Origin: Comamonadaceae bacterium
GTDB lineage: Bacteria; Pseudomonadota; Gammaproteobacteria; Burkholderiales; Burkholderiaceae_C
Direction: 5' to 3'
Assembly: GCA_947375135.1 (NCBI GenBank)
Contig: CANCER010000004.1
Coordinates: forward strand, 113,682-177,681
DNA length: 64,000 bases
Shown: positions 61,406 through 64,000 of the stretch, piece by piece
Layout: every line of letters begins with the position of its first letter
Numbering within the stretch: the stretch's first letter is position 1
Translations under genes and position numbers: made by a program
Notes under the pieces: generated by a model
The model's input: the letters and a program-made list of their open reading frames with translations, nothing else
The model's database searches: none
Told to the model about the DNA's origin: nothing

Positions 61406-61815
61406 ACGGTGGCTTCCTTGTTGTCATCCCGGCCGAACACCGGCTTGGGCGTTACGGCGTCGCCCTGGTAGAAGGCGCGGTAGCGGTCAAACTGCTGTTG
61501 TGCGAAGTCCAGGTTCTGGTCGGCGCGCAGCACGGCCACGCTGAAACCCTGGCGCTCCATTTGTACCAGCTGGTCGATCAGCACATCCCCGGTGGCGCGG
61601 ATTTCGCCGGTGAACCCAGAGCGGCGGCGCAGATAAAAAGCCTGCGTATAGGCGCGGCCATCGGTGAACTTGGGGAAGTGCAGGTCGATGCGGGCAACAC
61701 CGTCCAGCACCAGGGTGCGCGGGTCTTCGGTGTTGGCTACTACCAGGGTGTTGGCAGCAGCCTCTTGTGTGCTGGCATCAGCAGCGGATAGCAGTTTCAT
61801 GGTCAGTGCGGTCAT
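61402..61815 (-). CDS. DUF934 family protein of the cysteine cluster
   Basis: A 137-residue protein of the DUF934 family, always found beside cysH and cysI in proteobacteria; its role is unknown, perhaps supporting sulfite reductase. Recognisable parts are RIDLHFPKFTDGRAYTQAFY and LRADQNLDFAQQQFDRY. ATG 61815 is used; a GTG at 61827, overlapping the cysI stop by 4 bases, could equally be the start. Confidence 0.9.
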   Translation of the reverse strand: MTALTMKLLSAADASTQEAAANTLVVANTEDPRTLVLDGVARIDLHFPKFTDGRAYTQAFYLRRRSGFTGEIRATGDVLIDQLVQMERQGFSVAVLRADQNLDFAQQQFDRYRAFYQGDAVTPKPVFGRDDNKEATV

Positions 61816-61823
61816 GGTGGGTC

Positions 61824-63635
61824 TCACGCTTCCTGTGCGTCGCGGGCATAGCCCTCCGACTTGGGCAGTTGGTGCAATTCGGCATGCGCGTCAGCCAGGC
61901 GGGCCGAATTGGCAGCCAGCTTGAAGGGCTCAAAGCCGACACGGCGCAGGGTGTCAATAAAGGTCTCGCGGCCATTGCGGTGCAAGCGGTAGGCGTCCAG
62001 CACGGCCTCGATCACACCGGGGATCTCATGGGCACCAAAGGACGGGCCCACCACCTTGCCGGCCAGGGCTGGGCCGCTGAGGGTGGAGCCATCGGAGCCG
62101 CCCAGCGACACCTGGTACCACTCCTTGCCGTCCTTGTCCACGCCCAGAATGCCGATGTGGCCGCTGTGGTGGTGGCCGCAGGAGTTGATGCAGCCGCTGA
62201 TGTGCAGGTCGATTTCACCCAGGTCGTGCAACTCGTCCATGTCCTGGTAGCGCTCGGTGATCGCGGCCGCCACGGGGATGGAGCGGGCATTGGCCAGGGC
62301 GCAGAAGTCGCCGCCCGGGCAGGCAATCATGTCGGTCAGCAGGCGCACGTTGGAGCGTGCCAAACCGGCATGGCTGGCGGCTTGCCACAAAGCGGGCAAA
62401 TCCTGCTCACGCACCCAGGGCAGCAGCAGGTTCTGGTCGTGCGTCACGCGCAGTTCACCGGCGCTGAATTCATCGGCCAGATCAGCTGCGGTGTCGAGCT
62501 GGTCGGCATCGGCATCGCCGGGGGCCTGGCCCAGGCGCTTGTACGACAGCGTCACGCAGCGCAGGGCCGGGTTCTTGTGCAAGGCCACGTTTTGCTGGAG
62601 CCAGCGCGCGTAGTCGGCCTGGCGCTCGGCGGGCACGCTCACATTGCGCGCAGGAGCCGTCAGATCCAGGGCGGGGGGCACAAAGCAGGCCGTGACGCGG
62701 TCGAGTTCGGCCTGGGTGATGGTGTGCGGTGCGCCGTCAGCCGTGATGATCTGCTGGTACTCGGCTTCCACCTCGTCGATGTAGCGCTGGCCTTCGGCCT
62801 TCACCAGAATCTTGATGCGCGCCTTGTACAGGTTGTCGCGGCGGCCCCAGCGGTTGTACACGCGCACCACGGCTTCCAGGTAATTCATGATCTGGTTCCA
62901 GGGCAGGAACTCGCGGATGGTGACGCCAATCACCGGGGTGCGGCCCATGCCGCCGCCCACCAGCACCTTGAAGCCCAGCTCGCCGGCCTCGTTGTGCTTC
63001 AGGTGCAGGCCCACGTCATGCCAGTAGGTGGCAGCGCGGTCGGCCGTTGCGCCGGTGATGGCGATCTTGAACTTGCGCGGCAGAAAGGCGAACTCGGGGT
63101 GCAGCGTGCTCCACTGGCGCATGATTTCGGCAAACGGGCGCGGATCGGCCAGTTCGTCGGGGGCTACACCGGCCAGCTCGTCGCTGGTGATGTTGCGGAT
63201 GCAGTTGCCGCTGGTCTGGATGCCGTGCATGTCCACGGTGGCCAGCAGGTCCATCACATCGGCGCTTTTCGTCAGGGGAATCCAGTTGAACTGCACGTTC
63301 TGGCGTGTGGTGAAGTGGCCGTAGCCCACCGGCAGGTGCGTGGTGCCCCAGGTGGCTTGGGTGCCAATGGCCTTGTCAAACACTTCCTTGGAGGGATGGT
63401 CGTATTCACGGGCAATGCGGGCTAGCACGCGCAGCTGGCGGCTGGCCATCTCGCCATAGGGCACGGCCACGCGCAGCATGGGGGCGTAGCGCTGGATGTA
63501 CCAGCCGTTTTGCAAACGCAGGGGGCGGAAGTCTTCATCGGTCAGCGTGCCGGCCAGGTTGCGTTCCAGTTGGTCGCGGTGCTGGGCCGCGCGGGCGCGG
63601 ATGAACTGGCGGTCAAAGTCGGTGTATTGGTACAT
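61824..63635 (-). CDS. cysI: Sulfite reductase hemoprotein (CysI)
   Basis: A 603-residue nitrite/sulfite reductase with siroheme and a [4Fe-4S] cluster: the cluster ligands are ACPGGDFC and GCINSCG. The repeated ferredoxin-like halves start at GWYIQRYAPMLRVAVPYGEM. By position in the cys cluster it reduces sulfite to sulfide. No flavoprotein subunit CysJ is encoded here, so reduction could depend on ferredoxin or another carrier. Confidence 0.93.
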   Translation of the reverse strand: MYQYTDFDRQFIRARAAQHRDQLERNLAGTLTDEDFRPLRLQNGWYIQRYAPMLRVAVPYGEMASRQLRVLARIAREYDHPSKEVFDKAIGTQATWGTTHLPVGYGHFTTRQNVQFNWIPLTKSADVMDLLATVDMHGIQTSGNCIRNITSDELAGVAPDELADPRPFAEIMRQWSTLHPEFAFLPRKFKIAITGATADRAATYWHDVGLHLKHNEAGELGFKVLVGGGMGRTPVIGVTIREFLPWNQIMNYLEAVVRVYNRWGRRDNLYKARIKILVKAEGQRYIDEVEAEYQQIITADGAPHTITQAELDRVTACFVPPALDLTAPARNVSVPAERQADYARWLQQNVALHKNPALRCVTLSYKRLGQAPGDADADQLDTAADLADEFSAGELRVTHDQNLLLPWVREQDLPALWQAASHAGLARSNVRLLTDMIACPGGDFCALANARSIPVAAAITERYQDMDELHDLGEIDLHISGCINSCGHHHSGHIGILGVDKDGKEWYQVSLGGSDGSTLSGPALAGKVVGPSFGAHEIPGVIEAVLDAYRLHRNGRETFIDTLRRVGFEPFKLAANSARLADAHAELHQLPKSEGYARDAQEA

Positions 63636-63664
63636 AAGTCAGGAAGTTCGCTTGGGAGTGGGCG

Positions 63665-64000
63665 TTACAGAGCGATGAGTTTCAGGCCTGCATAGGCCAG
63701 CAAAAAAGAAAGTAGGGAGCGAATCAGGCGCTCTGGCGCCTTGGTGGTGAGGTGCGAGCCGACCCAGATGCCGGGCAACGAGCCGCACAACAGCGAAATC
63801 AGCATGGTCCAGTCCACCGCGCCCAACGTGGCATGGCCCAGACCGGCTACCAGTGTCAGCGGCACGGCATAGGCAATGTCGGCCGCAATGATGCGTGGCA
63901 GTGGCAGCAGCGGGTACAGAATCATCAGCACGGTGACGCCAATGGCGCCGGCGCCGACGGAGGTCAGCGTTACCAGGGTGCCAATCAGGGCGCCAAACAA
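63665..64000 (-). CDS. TauE/SafE family sulfite exporter-like permease, C-terminal part
   Basis: The last 111 codons of a multi-pass membrane protein, cut by the window edge. GALIGTLVTLTSVGAGAIGV and LPLPRIIAADIAYAVPLTL and GSLPGIWVGSHL are typical of the TauE/SafE (DUF81) family, which exports sulfite or other sulfur anions. It lies 29 bases upstream of cysI on the same strand and may help balance intracellular sulfite. Confidence 0.88.
   Translation of the reverse strand: MFGALIGTLVTLTSVGAGAIGVTVLMILYPLLPLPRIIAADIAYAVPLTLVAGLGHATLGAVDWTMLISLLCGSLPGIWVGSHLTTKAPERLIRSLLSFLLAYAGLKLIAL

Noticed and set aside
61824..63635. Assimilatory nitrite reductase instead of sulfite reductase
   Set aside because: The two enzymes share motifs, but the tight cys cluster context with cysH, cysD and cysN favours sulfite reductase.

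Overview
This window reads as a chromosomal segment of a high-GC betaproteobacterium of the order Burkholderiales, most likely family Comamonadaceae (Rhodoferax/Polaromonas/Acidovorax-like). The clues are the core gene order rlmN-pilW-rodZ-ispG-hisS-yfgM-bamB-der-hfq-hflX-hflK-hflC-hisZ-purA, the separate HisZ subunit, an APS-reductase type sulfate assimilation cluster with a DUF934 gene, and protein sequences that look like that family throughout. No rRNA, CRISPR array, phage or insertion sequence was found. One tRNA gene, tRNA-Asn(GTT), is present.

Layout. 1-16449 (+): a dense housekeeping block, with many 4-base start/stop overlaps, covering rRNA methylation, type IV pilus assembly, cell shape, isoprenoid synthesis, histidyl-tRNA synthetase, outer membrane assembly, ribosome GTPases, Hfq, the HflKC protease regulators, histidine and purine synthesis and a cystathionine beta-lyase. 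16514-19727: a DUF2189 membrane protein, a small Lys-rich protein, a divergent tesA/ABC-ATPase pair and rlmB. 19724-26975 (-): a split chromate transporter, a lipase-like hydrolase, and an aot-like basic amino acid ABC transport operon (binding protein, two permeases, AotO-like deacylase, ATPase) followed by an acyltransferase. 27223-30530 (+): a YgiQ-type radical SAM protein and an orphan ModA-like binding protein.

30531-36900 is the most striking region. A 1828-residue protein joins a DUF4011-type N-terminus, an SF1 helicase, a Vsr/MTES_1575-type nuclease and, unexpectedly, a C-terminal stretch resembling the GreA/GreB C-terminal domain. It resembles the single-gene Hhe antiphage system. 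A small unknown ORF overlaps its stop codon by 4 bases. Base composition and the surrounding non-coding DNA suggest an acquired defence locus.

36901-40995: an MFS transporter, a CaiB-family CoA transferase, a DEDDh exonuclease and a MOSC protein. 41017-50433: a complete oxidative (non-phosphorylating) L-fucose catabolic gene set, with an IclR-family regulator, a three-part sugar ABC importer and five enzymes leading to pyruvate and lactate. A pair of palindromes lies in the divergent promoter region. 50441-56491 (-): two glycine-rich envelope proteins, an FTR1 iron permease with a Fur-box-like site, and a six-gene run of mostly unknown proteins with a J-domain protein. 56572-64000 (-): tRNA-Asn, a TrxR-like ferredoxin-NADP reductase with a 7Fe ferredoxin, then the sulfate assimilation cluster cysN, cysD, cysH, DUF934, cysI and a partial TauE/SafE permease.
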